Assembly (NCBI RefSeq): GCF_029167375.1
Contig: NZ_JARFTP010000001.1
Span: 231,347 to 295,346, forward strand
Length of the DNA stretch: 64,000 bases
Source: Tsukamurella sp. 8F
GTDB lineage: Bacteria; Actinomycetota; Actinomycetes; Mycobacteriales; Mycobacteriaceae
Direction of reading: 5' to 3'
Position 1 is the stretch's first letter. Each line of letters opens with the position of its first letter. Below the pieces are notes generated by a model. The model was not told the DNA's origin. It saw nothing but the letters and a program-made list of their open reading frames with translations, and made no database searches. Position numbers and translations under genes: made by a program. Positions 1-8,801 of this stretch are shown one piece after another.

Positions 1-246
1 CGCTGTGTGCGCGGCCCCGGCGAGTGACTCGAGCCCCGCGCGTCCGCCGAGTTCGGCGGACACAGTCGTGGGATCGGTGACGTCATAGCCGTGCGTCGAC
101 CCGAGCACGGGCGTCAGGATCGGCGAGAGGTACAGATGCGTCACGCCGAGGTCGGCGAGGTACGGAACCAGTGCCTCGGCGGCGGCGAACCCGAAGTCGG
201 GCGTGAGCTGTAGGCGGTAGGTCGCCCCGACGGGCCGCGTCGTCAC
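1..246 (-). CDS. treY: Maltooligosyltrehalose synthase, N-terminal 82 residues (cut by window edge)
   Basis: TreY rearranges the reducing-end alpha-1,4 bond of a maltooligosaccharide into the alpha,alpha-1,1 bond of trehalose, in the TreX-TreY-TreZ route from glycogen. Only the N-terminus lies in the window. It shows the family opening [12 protein letters not shown] at residues 9-20, SPIL at 41-44 and STHGYDV at 50-56, the first strands of the GH13 barrel. The GTG start at 246 overlaps the TGA of the upstream debranching enzyme as GTGA, so the two are translationally coupled. The rest runs off the left edge, and treZ would be expected further on. The family call is firm; completeness cannot be judged. 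Confidence 0.9.
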   Translation of the reverse strand, partial: MTTRPVGATYRLQLTPDFGFAAAEALVPYLADLGVTHLYLSPILTPVLGSTHGYDVTDPTTVSAELGGRAGLESLAGAAHTA

Positions 247-2393
247 GCGTCCTCCGCGGCGACGTGCACGAGTACGAGTAGTGACCGCGCCCCCACCGTG
301 ACACGCTCCCCGGCGACCACATCGGTCTCCGATTCGCCCGCGGGGTGCGTCGTGTCGAGCACGCCGCGCCAGCGCTGGGAGTCGAAGCGGGTGGGCAGGG
401 TGAACTCGATGTCCTCGTAGTGGGCGTTGAAGCACAGCAGGAACGAGTCGTCCACGACCCGCTCACCGCGGGCATCGGGCTCCTCGATGCCGTTGCCGTT
501 CAGGAACACCGCGAGGGATCTGCCGAACCCCGAGCCCCAGTCGGCCTCGGTCATCTCGTCGCCGCCCGGGGTGAGCCACGCGATGTCGCGCAGTTGCTCG
601 CCGCTGCGGATCGGCAGCCCGCGGAAGAAGCGGCGGCGCCGGAACACGGGGTGCAGGGCCCGCAGTCGCACCGCCCTGCGGGTGAAGTCGACCAACTCGG
701 CATTCGACTCGGCGAGTGACCAGTCGATCCAGGTCAGCTCGTTGTCCTGGCAGTACGCGTTGTTGTTACCGCGCTGGGTGCGTCCGAGCTCGTCGCCGTG
801 CGCGATCATGGGCGTGCCCTGCGACAGCAGCAGGGTCGCCATGATGTTGCGCCGCTGGCGCGCCCGCAGCGCGAGGATCTCGGGATCGTCGGTCTCACCC
901 TCGACACCGCAGTTCCACGACCGGTTGTGCGATTCGCCGTCGCGATTCTCCTCGCCGTTGGCCTCGTTGTGCTTGTCGTTGTACGAGACCAGGTCGCCGA
1001 GGGTGAAGCCGTCGTGGGCCGTGACGAAGTTGATAGACGCGCCCGGGCGGCGGCCCGTGTTCTCGTACAGGTCCGAACTCCCGGTGAGGCGCGATGCGAA
1101 CTCGCCCAGCGTCGCCGGTTCTCCGCGCCAGTAGTCGCGGACGGTATCGCGGAACTTCCCGTTCCACTCGGTCCACAGCGGCGGGAAGTTGCCCACCTGG
1201 TAGCCGCCCTCACCCACGTCCCAGGGTTCCGCGATGAGTTTCACCTGCGATACCACAGGGTCCTGTTGGACCAGGTCGAAGAATGCGGACAGGCGGTCCA
1301 CGTCGTGCAGTTCGCGGGCCAGCGTGGACGCGAGGTCGAAGCGGAACCCGTCCACGTGCATCTCGGTCACCCAGTAGCGCAGCGAGTCCATGATCAGCTG
1401 CAGCGTGTGCGGATTGCGGACGTTGAGGCTGTTGCCCGTGCCGGTGTAGTCCATGTAGTGCTCGGCGTCGCCGTCCACCAGGCGGTAGTACGCCGCGTTG
1501 TCGATTCCGCGGAAGCCGATGGTCGGCCCGTGGTGGTTGCCCTCGGCGGTGTGGTTGTAGACGACGTCGAGGATCACCTCGAGGCCGGCCTCGTGGTAGT
1601 CGCGCACCATCGCCTTGAACTCGGTGACCGCGTCCGGGGTCGACGCGTACTCGTGGTGCGGTGCCAGGAATCCGAAGCTGTTGTAGCCCCAGTAGTTTCG
1701 CAATCCCTTGTCCAGCAGCGTCTGGTCCTGCATGAACTGGTGCACCGGCATCAGCTCGATCGCGGTCACCCCCAGATCCTTGAGGTGCGTGATTATCTCG
1801 GGGTGCGCGAGGCCCGCGTACGTCCCGCGCAGCGACTCCGGAATCCCCGGGTGCCGCATCGTCATGCCCTTGACGTGCGCCTCGTAGATGACGGTCTCGT
1901 GGTACGGCCGGCGCGGTGCGCGATCGTGCCGCCAGTCGAAGTAGGGGTTTATGACGACGGACGTCATCGTGTGCCCGAACGAGTCGCGCTCGGGCTCCTC
2001 GGAGTAGCTGAACAGCGACGGGTTCCCGTCGAACTCTCCGGTGAACGCCTTGGCGTACGGGTCGAACAGCAGCTTCGTCGGGTCGCAGCGCAGCCCGGAC
2101 CCCGGATCGTACGGCCCGTGCACGCGGAACCCGTAACGCTGTCCGGGAGCGACCGCGGGAAGGTACGCGTGCCAGACGTGGCCGTCGACCTCGGTGAGCT
2201 CGACACGCGTCTCGCGATCGTCGTCGTCCAACAGACACAACTCGACTCGCTCTGCCACCTCGGAGAACAGAGCGAAATTGGTGCCGCCGCCGTCGTACGC
2301 GGCGCCGAGCGGATAGTGGGCTCCGGGCCAGACCTCCAGAGGTGGCGGGACCGGAGCGGGGCTGGGCGCCTGATCGGCGGTCGGGGAGGTCAC
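243..2393 (-). CDS. glgX: Glycogen debranching enzyme GlgX/TreX
   Basis: This GH13 isoamylase-type enzyme hydrolyses alpha-1,6 branches of glycogen and supplies linear chains to TreY and TreZ. The 716 residues match the usual length. An N-terminal CBM48-like domain opens with [19 protein letters not shown] (about 27-45). The barrel carries the catalytic triad: Asp353 in DGFRFDLAS, Glu389 in IAEPWD, and Asp461 in TAHDGF. The GTG start at 2393 gives the expected N-terminus. A TAGGGT box six bases upstream suggests a leaderless message. The gene is divergent from bioA with a 34-base gap and overlaps treY by four bases. In mycobacteria the orthologue is called treX. Confidence 0.95.
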   Translation of the reverse strand: MTSPTADQAPSPAPVPPPLEVWPGAHYPLGAAYDGGGTNFALFSEVAERVELCLLDDDDRETRVELTEVDGHVWHAYLPAVAPGQRYGFRVHGPYDPGSGLRCDPTKLLFDPYAKAFTGEFDGNPSLFSYSEEPERDSFGHTMTSVVINPYFDWRHDRAPRRPYHETVIYEAHVKGMTMRHPGIPESLRGTYAGLAHPEIITHLKDLGVTAIELMPVHQFMQDQTLLDKGLRNYWGYNSFGFLAPHHEYASTPDAVTEFKAMVRDYHEAGLEVILDVVYNHTAEGNHHGPTIGFRGIDNAAYYRLVDGDAEHYMDYTGTGNSLNVRNPHTLQLIMDSLRYWVTEMHVDGFRFDLASTLARELHDVDRLSAFFDLVQQDPVVSQVKLIAEPWDVGEGGYQVGNFPPLWTEWNGKFRDTVRDYWRGEPATLGEFASRLTGSSDLYENTGRRPGASINFVTAHDGFTLGDLVSYNDKHNEANGEENRDGESHNRSWNCGVEGETDDPEILALRARQRRNIMATLLLSQGTPMIAHGDELGRTQRGNNNAYCQDNELTWIDWSLAESNAELVDFTRRAVRLRALHPVFRRRRFFRGLPIRSGEQLRDIAWLTPGGDEMTEADWGSGFGRSLAVFLNGNGIEEPDARGERVVDDSFLLCFNAHYEDIEFTLPTRFDSQRWRGVLDTTHPAGESETDVVAGERVTVGARSLLVLVHVAAEDA

Positions 2394-2399
2394 CTCGTC

Positions 2400-2419
2400 A
2401 CCCTAGTGGCGATTACCCT
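2400..2419. promoter_or_regulatory. Back-to-back -10-like elements of glgX and bioA
   Basis: The 34-base gap holds two opposed -10-like hexamers. TAGGGT on the minus strand (2405-2400) is 6 nt before the glgX GTG. TACCCT on the plus strand (2414-2419) is 8 nt before the bioA GTG. Neither start has a Shine-Dalgarno sequence. The spacing fits leaderless transcription in both directions. No clear -35 is seen and each would fall inside the opposite gene, so this rests on -10 placement alone. Confidence 0.45.
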
Positions 2420-2427
2420 GACCCGTC

Positions 2428-3726
2428 GTGATGAGCCGTATGACCTCCGAGACGGTGTCCGCGCTGGACGCCGCCACGCTCTGGCATCCCTACGCACCCG
2501 CGCTCGCGGACGCGCCGGGCGCGGTCCCGCCGCTCGTGGTGGAGTCCGCCGAGGGGGTGCGCCTGCGGCTCGGGGACGGCCGTGAGCTGGTGGACGGCAT
2601 GAGCTCGTGGTGGGCCGCGATCCACGGCTACCGGCACCCCGCGCTCGATCGTGCCGCGCGTGACCAGCTGGGGCGGATGGCACACGTGATGTTCGGTGGG
2701 CTCACGCACGAGCCCGCGGCGCGGCTGGGGCAGTTGCTCGTCGACGTCACGCCCGGCGGGCTGGACCGCGTGTTCCTGTGCGACTCGGGCTCCGTATCGG
2801 TCGAGATCGCCGTGAAGACCGCGCTGCAGTACTGGCGGGCACGCGGCGTGGCGGGTCGTCACCGGCTGCTCACGTGGCGCGGCGGATACCACGGCGATAC
2901 GTTCACGCCGATGAGCGTCTGCGACCCCGAGGGAGGGATGCACGCGCTCTGGACCGACGTCCTGTCGGAGCAGGTGTTCGCGCCGCCGCCGCCGGCCGAG
3001 TACGACGCGGAGTACGTCGCGGGGCTGGAGCGGCTGGTCGCCGAGCACAGTGACGAACTCGCGGCCGTCATCGTGGAGCCGATCGTCCAGGGCGCCGGCG
3101 GTATGCGATTCCACCCGCCCGCGCTCGTGGCCGATCTGCGGCGTATCTGCGCCGCCCACGGGGTCCTGCTGATCTGCGACGAGATCGCCACCGGGTTCGG
3201 GCGTACCGGAACCCTGTTCGCCTGCGACGCCGCCGGCGTCACCCCCGACATCATGTGCGTCGGCAAGGCGTTGACCGGCGGGTACGTCACGCTCGCCGCG
3301 GTCCTGTGCACCGACGAGGTCGCGGCCACCATCTCGCGCTCGCCGCAGGGCGCGCTCATGCACGGTCCGACGTTCATGGGCAACCCGCTCGCGTGCGCGA
3401 TCGCCGTAGCCTCGATCGAGGAACTGCTGCGCCGCGACTGGGCGGGTGAGGTGGCCGCGGTCGAGGCCGGGCTGGAGTCGGCCCTGCGTCCGCTGTCCGC
3501 CCTCGACGGCGTCTCCGATGTCCGTGTGCGGGGGGCGATCGGCGTGGTGCAGTTGGAGCGGCCGGTCGACATGCGGTCGGCCACCGATGCCGCGGTCGAC
3601 GCGGGCGTCTGGCTGCGGCCGTTCCGCGACCTCGTGTACACCATGCCGCCGTATCTCTGCACGGCCGACGACGTGGCCGCGGTCGGCGCCGGGGTTGGTG
3701 CGGCCGTGCGCGCCGCTCTACAGTGA
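2428..3726 (+). CDS. bioA: Adenosylmethionine-8-amino-7-oxononanoate aminotransferase BioA
   Basis: BioA uses S-adenosylmethionine as amino donor to convert KAPA to DAPA in biotin synthesis. It is a cytosolic class III PLP aminotransferase. The 432 residues include WHPYAP (19-24), the substrate-pocket SSWWAA segment (59-64), GGYHGDT (152-158), DEIATGFGR (251-259) and the Schiff-base lysine Lys280 in VGKALTGGY. The start is GTG at 2428; ATGs at 2431 and 2440 are alternatives. It ends 4 bp before bioF, beginning the bioA-bioF-bioD operon. Confidence 0.96.
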   Translation: MMSRMTSETVSALDAATLWHPYAPALADAPGAVPPLVVESAEGVRLRLGDGRELVDGMSSWWAAIHGYRHPALDRAARDQLGRMAHVMFGGLTHEPAARLGQLLVDVTPGGLDRVFLCDSGSVSVEIAVKTALQYWRARGVAGRHRLLTWRGGYHGDTFTPMSVCDPEGGMHALWTDVLSEQVFAPPPPAEYDAEYVAGLERLVAEHSDELAAVIVEPIVQGAGGMRFHPPALVADLRRICAAHGVLLICDEIATGFGRTGTLFACDAAGVTPDIMCVGKALTGGYVTLAAVLCTDEVAATISRSPQGALMHGPTFMGNPLACAIAVASIEELLRRDWAGEVAAVEAGLESALRPLSALDGVSDVRVRGAIGVVQLERPVDMRSATDAAVDAGVWLRPFRDLVYTMPPYLCTADDVAAVGAGVGAAVRAALQ

Positions 3727-3730
3727 GCCC

Positions 3731-4900
3731 ATGAACGGTGTTCAACTCGATGGTGCGACATTCGCGGAGCCCGTCGCGCGAACCGGGGCGGCCCTCGACT
3801 GGCTCGACGGCCACGCCGAGGACCGCCGCGCGGCCGGCCTGCGCCGCGGGCTGCGTGTCCGGCCCGCGGCCGTCGCCGGGATCGATCTCGCATCCAACGA
3901 CTACCTCGGCCTGAGCCGGGACGCGCGCGTGACCGCGGCCGCGGTCGAGGCGCTGCAGCTGTGGGGCGCCGGATCCACCGGATCCCGTCTGGTCACTGGA
4001 ACCACCGAACTCCACGAGGAGTTCGAGGCCAGGCTGGCGGCGTTCATGGGACAGCAGTCCGCGCTGTGCTTCAGTTCCGGATACCTCGCCAACCTCGGTG
4101 CAGTGACGGCGCTCGCCGGCAGGGGCACGCTCGTCGTGTCCGACGGAGGCTCGCACGCGTCGCTCGTCGACGCCTGCCGCCTGTCGCGGGCGCGCGTCGT
4201 CGTCACGCCCCGGGGCGACGCGACCGCGGTGGCGACCGCGCTCGCGGATCGCACCGAGACCCGGGCCCTCGTCGTCACCGACTCGGTGTACAGCGCCGAC
4301 GGCGCCCTGGCGCCCGTCACCGAGCTCTATGCCACCGCGCGAATGTACGGCGCGGTCCTGTTGGTCGACGAGGCGCACGGCCTGGGTGTGCGTGGCGCGG
4401 GCGGGCGCGGGCTCGTGCACGAGCTGGGTCTGGCCGCGGCCGAGGACCTCGTGGTCACGGCCACCATGTCGAAGGCGCTCGGCTCGCAGGGCGGCGTCGT
4501 GCTCGGCGCCGAGCGCGTGCGGGACCACCTGATCGATACCGCCCGGGCGTTCATCTTCGATACCGGGCTCGCGCCCGCGTCGGTCGCGGCGGCGGGCGCC
4601 GCTCTGACGGTCCTCGAGTCGGAGCCGGGGCTGGCTGCACACGTGCTGGCGCGGGCGGGCCGGATCGCGCACGGGATCGGCGCCCCGGCACCGTCGTCGG
4701 CGGTCGTGTCGCTGGTGTTGGGCGACCCGGCGTTCGCAGTCGCGGCGGCCGCGCGGTGCGCGGACCGGGGCGTGCGGGTCGGGTGTTTCCGGCCTCCGTC
4801 GGTCCCCGAGGGGACGTCGCGGCTGCGGATCACCGCCCGCGCCGACCTGACGGACGCCGACACGGAGCGCGCCATCGCCGTCGTCCGCGAGTCGGCGTGA
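3731..4900 (+). CDS. bioF: 8-amino-7-oxononanoate synthase BioF
   Basis: BioF condenses pimeloyl-thioester with L-alanine to form KAPA, the first step of the biotin bicycle. It is an alpha-oxoamine synthase of 389 residues. Visible motifs are SNDYLGL (55-61), GSTGSRLVTG (81-90), DEAHGLG (213-219) and the PLP lysine Lys248 in MSKALGSQGG. The ATG at 3731 is chosen because the N-terminus then has normal length; the open frame continues upstream inside bioA in a different frame. It overlaps bioD by four bases (GTGA). A perfect dyad TGAAC-GGT-GTTCA covers the start codon. Confidence 0.95.
   Translation: MNGVQLDGATFAEPVARTGAALDWLDGHAEDRRAAGLRRGLRVRPAAVAGIDLASNDYLGLSRDARVTAAAVEALQLWGAGSTGSRLVTGTTELHEEFEARLAAFMGQQSALCFSSGYLANLGAVTALAGRGTLVVSDGGSHASLVDACRLSRARVVVTPRGDATAVATALADRTETRALVVTDSVYSADGALAPVTELYATARMYGAVLLVDEAHGLGVRGAGGRGLVHELGLAAAEDLVVTATMSKALGSQGGVVLGAERVRDHLIDTARAFIFDTGLAPASVAAAGAALTVLESEPGLAAHVLARAGRIAHGIGAPAPSSAVVSLVLGDPAFAVAAAARCADRGVRVGCFRPPSVPEGTSRLRITARADLTDADTERAIAVVRESA
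3732..3744. promoter_or_regulatory. BioQ-like dyad over the bioF start codon
   Basis: TGAAC-GGT-GTTCA is a perfect 5-3-5 inverted repeat that begins on the second base of the bioF ATG. The actinobacterial biotin repressor BioQ (TetR family) is reported to bind TGAAC-N3-GTTAC-type sites. The same TGAACGGTG string recurs twice upstream of bioB. BioQ binding is inferred from this match; the repeat itself is directly visible. Confidence 0.45.
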
Positions 4901-5625
4901 CCATCGTCTGCGTCACCGGTACGTCCACAGGCGTCGGCAAGACGATCGCGTGCGCAGCGATCGCGGCCGCGGCGCAGGCCGAGGGGATCGACGTCGCAGT
5001 CGTGAAGCCCGCGCAGACCGGCTTCGGCCCTGGTGCGCGGTTCGATGCCGACGGTGCGCGCGCAGACGCCGACGAGGTCCGCCGTCTCAGCTCGGGAGTA
5101 CGTGTCGTCGAGGGTGCGCGGTACCCCGACCCGCTCGCGCCGCTCACGGCTGCCCGACGCGCGGGACTCGAGCCGCTGAGTCGTGTGGACGCCGCCGCGC
5201 TGGTGCGGCGGGATGCGAAGGCGCTCACGCTGGTCGAGGGTGCGGGCGGTGTGCTGGTCCGCCTAGGCGCCGATTCCGATGGAACGGTGTTCAATCTCGT
5301 GGACCTGGCGCGGGATCTGGGTGCACCCGTCGTTGTTGTGGCGGACCCGGCGCTGGGCACGCTCAATCACACCGAGCTCACGGTCGCGGCGCTGCGCGGT
5401 GCGGATGTGAGGTGCTCCGGCATCGTGCTCGGTCGCTGGCCCGACCAGCCCGGCCTCGCCGAGCGGTGCAACAGGGAGGAGCTGGCAGAGGTCACGGGGG
5501 TACCCCTGGTGGGCGCCGTGCCCGATGGCGCCTCGGCGCTCGCACCGGAGCGGTTCCGCGCCGATGCCCCCGGCTGGTTCGCCGGGGGCTGGGTCGCGGG
5601 TCTTGCTGCGGGATCTATCGGCTAG
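4897..5625 (+). CDS. bioD: Dethiobiotin synthetase BioD
   Basis: BioD carboxylates DAPA with CO2 and ATP to give dethiobiotin. The 242 residues start with the P-loop GTSTGVGKT (8-16) typical of this P-loop family. KPAQTG follows, and VEGAGGVLV sits near the middle, where the family has its second ATP/substrate segment. The GTG start at 4897 overlaps the bioF stop as GTGA. It closes the bioAFD operon, and its TAG shares CTAG with the stop of the convergent phosphatase gene. Confidence 0.95.
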   Translation: MTIVCVTGTSTGVGKTIACAAIAAAAQAEGIDVAVVKPAQTGFGPGARFDADGARADADEVRRLSSGVRVVEGARYPDPLAPLTAARRAGLEPLSRVDAAALVRRDAKALTLVEGAGGVLVRLGADSDGTVFNLVDLARDLGAPVVVVADPALGTLNHTELTVAALRGADVRCSGIVLGRWPDQPGLAERCNREELAEVTGVPLVGAVPDGASALAPERFRADAPGWFAGGWVAGLAAGSIG

Positions 5626-6743
5626 CGGAGCGCAGCCTGCAGGTCCAGCCGCTGCCACCCGCCCGCCGTGCCGGTCAGATCGAGCGGATAGCCGGCCGGG
5701 ATCGCCGTGCGGGAGAGGATCGTCCGCAGCTGCGCATCGGTGGCGCCGGGATGCGCAGCCCGGATCAGCTCGACCGCGTGGCTGGGCACGGTCTCGGGAC
5801 GGTCGGCCCCGCTGCGCGCGAAGCCCCATGTCAGGTCGGACCGGTAGTCCGCGGCGGAGCGGTAGTTCTGCTGGCAGCGCACAGCGGTCGCGATGGGTGC
5901 CCCGACGCGTGCCGCAAGGACACCGCGCAGTTCCTCCCGGGCGCCGCGGACCAGGGCGGCGAATCCCGGGTCTGCGAGCGCGTCCGCAACCGCGGCCTGC
6001 GCGAGGATGCGCCCGCCGATCACGTCGAGCGGATAGTGGACGCCGAGTACCACGCGGTGCCGGCCGTAGTCGGCTGCGCGCCCCAGGACCTGCGGACCGA
6101 CCTCGGGCAGCAGCGCGGCGATGACCATCGCCTCCGAATAGCCCCATGCCGTGTGGCCCGACGGGTACGAACCCGAGCCGCGGACGTCCTCGTAGAGATC
6201 GGGCCGGCCGTCCCCGTAGTGCTTGATCCTCGCCGGCGTGACCTCGAACGGTCGCTTGTAGGCGAAGTGCTTCTTGGCCGCCGACGTGCTGACCCGCTCG
6301 CCGAGCAGGGACTCCTCGCCGATCAACAGGGCACTGGTCTTAGGCAGCTCACCCGCCTTCTGTGCGGCTTGGAAGGCGGGGTAGAGGCGTGAGCCGATAG
6401 CGTCGAAGATCACCGAGGTGCCGATGTCGTAGTTGTCGTTCACCGCGGCCGTCTGGTCGGCCTTGGTGGCGGTGTTGTTGACCCGGATCGCGGTGGCCAG
6501 GTTCTGGTCTTCGACCGCCTGCGACAGCGAGGAGAAGCCCGAGAGTTGTGCGACGTAGTCGCCGGACGCGGGCGACGAGGTCGCCGCCGAGCCGTACGGT
6601 GCGGACTCAGGCGCAGCCGTCGGGCTGAAGCTACAGGCCGCGGTCGGGGCGGCGCCGGCCAGCGGGACGTGCGTCGTGGTGGCCGTCGCTAGCGCGGTGG
6701 CTGCGACGACGCCTGTGAGAATCCTCCGGATTGCGGCATTCAT
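5622..6743 (-). CDS. Secreted PAP2-family acid phosphatase
   Basis: This is an exported phosphatase of the PAP2/class A non-specific acid phosphatase type. It has a signal peptide of about 30 residues (positive NAAIRR, hydrophobic run, cleavage near LAGAAPTA). The three PAP2 signatures are present: KKHFAYKRPF, PSGHTAWGYSEA and GRHRVVLGVHYPLDVIGG, which supply the nucleophilic and acid histidines. The ATG at 6743 gives a clean signal peptide; an upstream start at 6779 would add 12 residues. Substrate is unknown. It is convergent with bioD and divergent from bioB, so it shares the bioB regulatory region. Confidence 0.85.
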   Translation of the reverse strand: MNAAIRRILTGVVAATALATATTTHVPLAGAAPTAACSFSPTAAPESAPYGSAATSSPASGDYVAQLSGFSSLSQAVEDQNLATAIRVNNTATKADQTAAVNDNYDIGTSVIFDAIGSRLYPAFQAAQKAGELPKTSALLIGEESLLGERVSTSAAKKHFAYKRPFEVTPARIKHYGDGRPDLYEDVRGSGSYPSGHTAWGYSEAMVIAALLPEVGPQVLGRAADYGRHRVVLGVHYPLDVIGGRILAQAAVADALADPGFAALVRGAREELRGVLAARVGAPIATAVRCQQNYRSAADYRSDLTWGFARSGADRPETVPSHAVELIRAAHPGATDAQLRTILSRTAIPAGYPLDLTGTAGGWQRLDLQAALR

Positions 6744-6835
6744 GGCGAGAAGTCTTGTGTGAGAACCAGTAGGCGACAAGGAAACTCTGCACGTCGATTC
6801 GGTGAACGGTGCGCACTCGTGTCCCTACGCGCCTC

Positions 6836-6878
6836 TCGAACGTCGTTCGAAAAAGGGAGTCATTGAACGGTGTACAAT
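6836..6878. promoter_or_regulatory. bioB promoter with two BioQ-type dyads
   Basis: Two 5-3-5 dyads lie in tandem. TCGAAC-GTC-GTTCGA (6836-6850) is a perfect 15-bp palindrome. ATTGAAC-GGT-GTACAAT (6862-6878) has one mismatched pair. A third half-site TGAACGGTG sits at 6803-6811. The right arm of the second dyad contains a good -10, TACAAT (6873-6878), so a bound repressor would cover it. bioB begins 71 bases later. BioQ is the obvious candidate but is not encoded in this window. Confidence 0.5.
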
Positions 6879-6949
6879 TCTCCGCTAGTGCCCGCCGTGT
6901 CGGTGGGTGAACACATAACAGCCCGGCCGATCGACCCAAGGAGTTGCCC

Positions 6950-7957
6950 ATGACCGGCGTCCTCACCGACATCCTCGACATCGCGCGCGACCAGGTCCTG
7001 GGACGCGGCGAGGGACTGACCCAGGAGCAGACTCTCGCAGTGCTGCAACTGCCCGACGAGCGGCTCGACGAGCTGTTGCAGCTGGCACACGACGTCCGTA
7101 TGCGCTGGTGCGGGCCCGAGGTGGAGGTCGAGGGCATCATCAGCCTCAAGACCGGCGGCTGTCCCGAGGACTGCCACTTCTGCAGTCAGTCCGGTCTTTT
7201 CGAGTCGCCGGTACGCTCCGCGTGGATCGACATACCGTCCTTGGTCGAGGCTGCCAAGCAGACCCAGAAGACCGGCGCGACCGAGTTCTGCATCGTCGCC
7301 GCGGTGCGCGGACCCGACAAGCGGCTGATGAGCCAGGTCGCAGCCGGCATCGAGGCCATCCGCAACGAGGTCGACATCCAGATCGCCTGCAGCCTCGGGA
7401 TGCTCACGCAGGAGCAGGTCGACGAGCTCGCAGCGATGGGCGTGCACCGCTACAACCACAACCTCGAGACGTCGCGTTCGCACTTTCCGAACGTCGTCAC
7501 GACCCACAGCTGGGAAGAGCGCTGGGGCACGCTGCGCATGGTCCGCGACGCGGGTATGGAGGTGTGCTGCGGGGGCATCCTCGGCATGGGCGAGACGCTG
7601 GAACAGCGCGCGGAGTTCGCGGCGGATCTGGCGGCCCTCGAGCCCGACGAGGTCCCCCTCAACTTCCTCAACCCGCGCCCGGGCACACCGTTCGGCGACC
7701 TCGATGTGATGCCTGCGACCGAAGCGCTCAGGTCCGTCGCCGCGTTCCGCCTGGCGCTGCCCAAGACGATCCTGCGGTTCGCGGGCGGTCGCGAGATCAC
7801 GCTCGGCGACCTCGGCGCGGAGAAGGGGATCCTCGGCGGTATCAACGCCGTCATCGTGGGCAACTATCTGACGACGCTCGGCCGCCCCGCCGAGACCGAT
7901 CTAGACCTCCTCAATGAACTGAGGATGCCGATCAAGGCTCTCAACGAGTCGTTGTGA
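6950..7957 (+). CDS. bioB: Biotin synthase BioB (radical SAM)
   Basis: BioB inserts sulfur into dethiobiotin by radical SAM chemistry, the last step of biotin synthesis. The 335 residues contain the [4Fe-4S] motif Cys71-x3-Cys75-x2-Cys78 in CPEDCHFC, followed by QSG, and [12 protein letters not shown] with a conserved histidine. The start is ATG at 6950, six bases after AAGGAG (6938-6943); the TTG at 6944 lies against the ribosome site and is rejected. The bsaP start overlaps its stop as GTGA, so the helper protein is translated with it. Confidence 0.97.
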   Translation: MTGVLTDILDIARDQVLGRGEGLTQEQTLAVLQLPDERLDELLQLAHDVRMRWCGPEVEVEGIISLKTGGCPEDCHFCSQSGLFESPVRSAWIDIPSLVEAAKQTQKTGATEFCIVAAVRGPDKRLMSQVAAGIEAIRNEVDIQIACSLGMLTQEQVDELAAMGVHRYNHNLETSRSHFPNVVTTHSWEERWGTLRMVRDAGMEVCCGGILGMGETLEQRAEFAADLAALEPDEVPLNFLNPRPGTPFGDLDVMPATEALRSVAAFRLALPKTILRFAGGREITLGDLGAEKGILGGINAVIVGNYLTTLGRPAETDLDLLNELRMPIKALNESL

Positions 7958-8175
7958 CCACCACCGGCAAGACGTACTGCGAGTACACCGGTCGCCCGGT
8001 GGCCGAGGGGGTCGCCGTCCCGGAATCGGTCCGGCTCGGACTGGAACCGCCGCGGTACTGCGGGTTCTGCGGCCGCCGAATGATAGTGCAGGTCTCGCCA
8101 CACGGCTGGACGGCGCGCTGCTCGCGACACGGTGAACGAGACTCGTCCGACGCGTCGCTACCCTGGATCGGGTGA
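7954..8175 (+). CDS. bsaP: Biotin synthase auxiliary protein BsaP
   Basis: This 73-residue cysteine-rich protein sits directly behind bioB, like the Rv1590-type BsaP of mycobacteria, which is needed for BioB activity and is thought to carry or deliver an iron-sulfur cluster. It has four cysteines: Cys9 (YCEYTG), Cys36 and Cys39 (YCGFCGRRM), and Cys56 (ARCSRHGE). The start GTG overlaps the bioB stop and its own stop overlaps the next gene (GTGA). Context and cysteine pattern make the call strong. The mechanism is family knowledge, not visible here. Confidence 0.88.
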   Translation: MTTTGKTYCEYTGRPVAEGVAVPESVRLGLEPPRYCGFCGRRMIVQVSPHGWTARCSRHGERDSSDASLPWIG

Positions 8176-8801
8176 GACAGCCCCGAGCCCGAGCCGCCGC
8201 GGTGTCGATAGCCCTCGCACTCGCGCTCGGTGCCGCCGCCGGTATGGCGTGGGGCCTGTGGGCGCCGGGCGTCCGGGGCCTCGTGACACGCGTCGGCGTC
8301 GGTTACTACGACGGGCAGACGGATAACTTCTTCCTCGCTGTCGCGGGCTTCGTGGGCCTGTCCGCGGTCGGCGGCATCCTCAACGGTGCGGGTGTGTTTC
8401 GGGGCGGGCGGCGCACCGTGCGAGGCGTCTGGTCGGCTCTGGGCTCGGCATGCCTCGCGGTGGCGGTGGCGGCCTGGCTGGGTGAAGCCATCGTCGATGC
8501 GCGGTTCCACGGCCCCGCGGCCGTCGGCGGCGAATTCACCGCGCCGCCCACCATCCACCTGAACGGGGCAGTCGTCATGGCCCACCCGACAGGCTGGGGT
8601 TCGGGAACACTCGCCTGGCTCGCATCGTGGGTGGTGCTGCTCGCGTGGCCGACGGCGACGGCGGCCTGGTGCACCGCGGTCGCCCTGGTGCGCGGGGTAG
8701 ACGAGCCCGACTCCGCCCCCGACAGCCTGGACGACGAGGCCGCAGGGGCCGCGCCGGCGGGAGCCGTGAGCGCGGAGCCCGGCGCGGCACCGTCGGTCTA
8801 G
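8172..8801 (+). CDS. DUF2567 membrane protein
   Basis: A 209-residue membrane protein of the DUF2567 family, the Rv1591-like gene that follows bioB-bsaP in mycobacteria. It shows about four hydrophobic segments (near residues 8-30, 52-72, 85-105 and 145-175) and an acidic, alanine-rich C-terminal tail. No catalytic motif is recognised and the function is unknown. The GTG at 8172 overlaps the bsaP stop. A TACCCT box seven bases upstream could also give a separate leaderless message. It is convergent with mftD and their stops share CTAG. Confidence 0.75.
   Translation: MRQPRARAAAVSIALALALGAAAGMAWGLWAPGVRGLVTRVGVGYYDGQTDNFFLAVAGFVGLSAVGGILNGAGVFRGGRRTVRGVWSALGSACLAVAVAAWLGEAIVDARFHGPAAVGGEFTAPPTIHLNGAVVMAHPTGWGSGTLAWLASWVVLLAWPTATAAWCTAVALVRGVDEPDSAPDSLDDEAAGAAPAGAVSAEPGAAPSV

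Noticed and set aside
798..2585. 595-residue open frame antisense to glgX
   Set aside because: It has no recognisable domain, overlaps two well-conserved genes and is explained by the high GC content of the opposite strand.
6836..6850. LexA/SOS box
   Set aside because: The arms match but the spacer is three bases instead of four, and no DNA-repair gene is adjacent. Kept only as a BioQ-type dyad.
6879..6949. Riboswitch in the bioB leader
   Set aside because: About 65 bases without a recognisable aptamer fold; regulation is better explained by the dyads.
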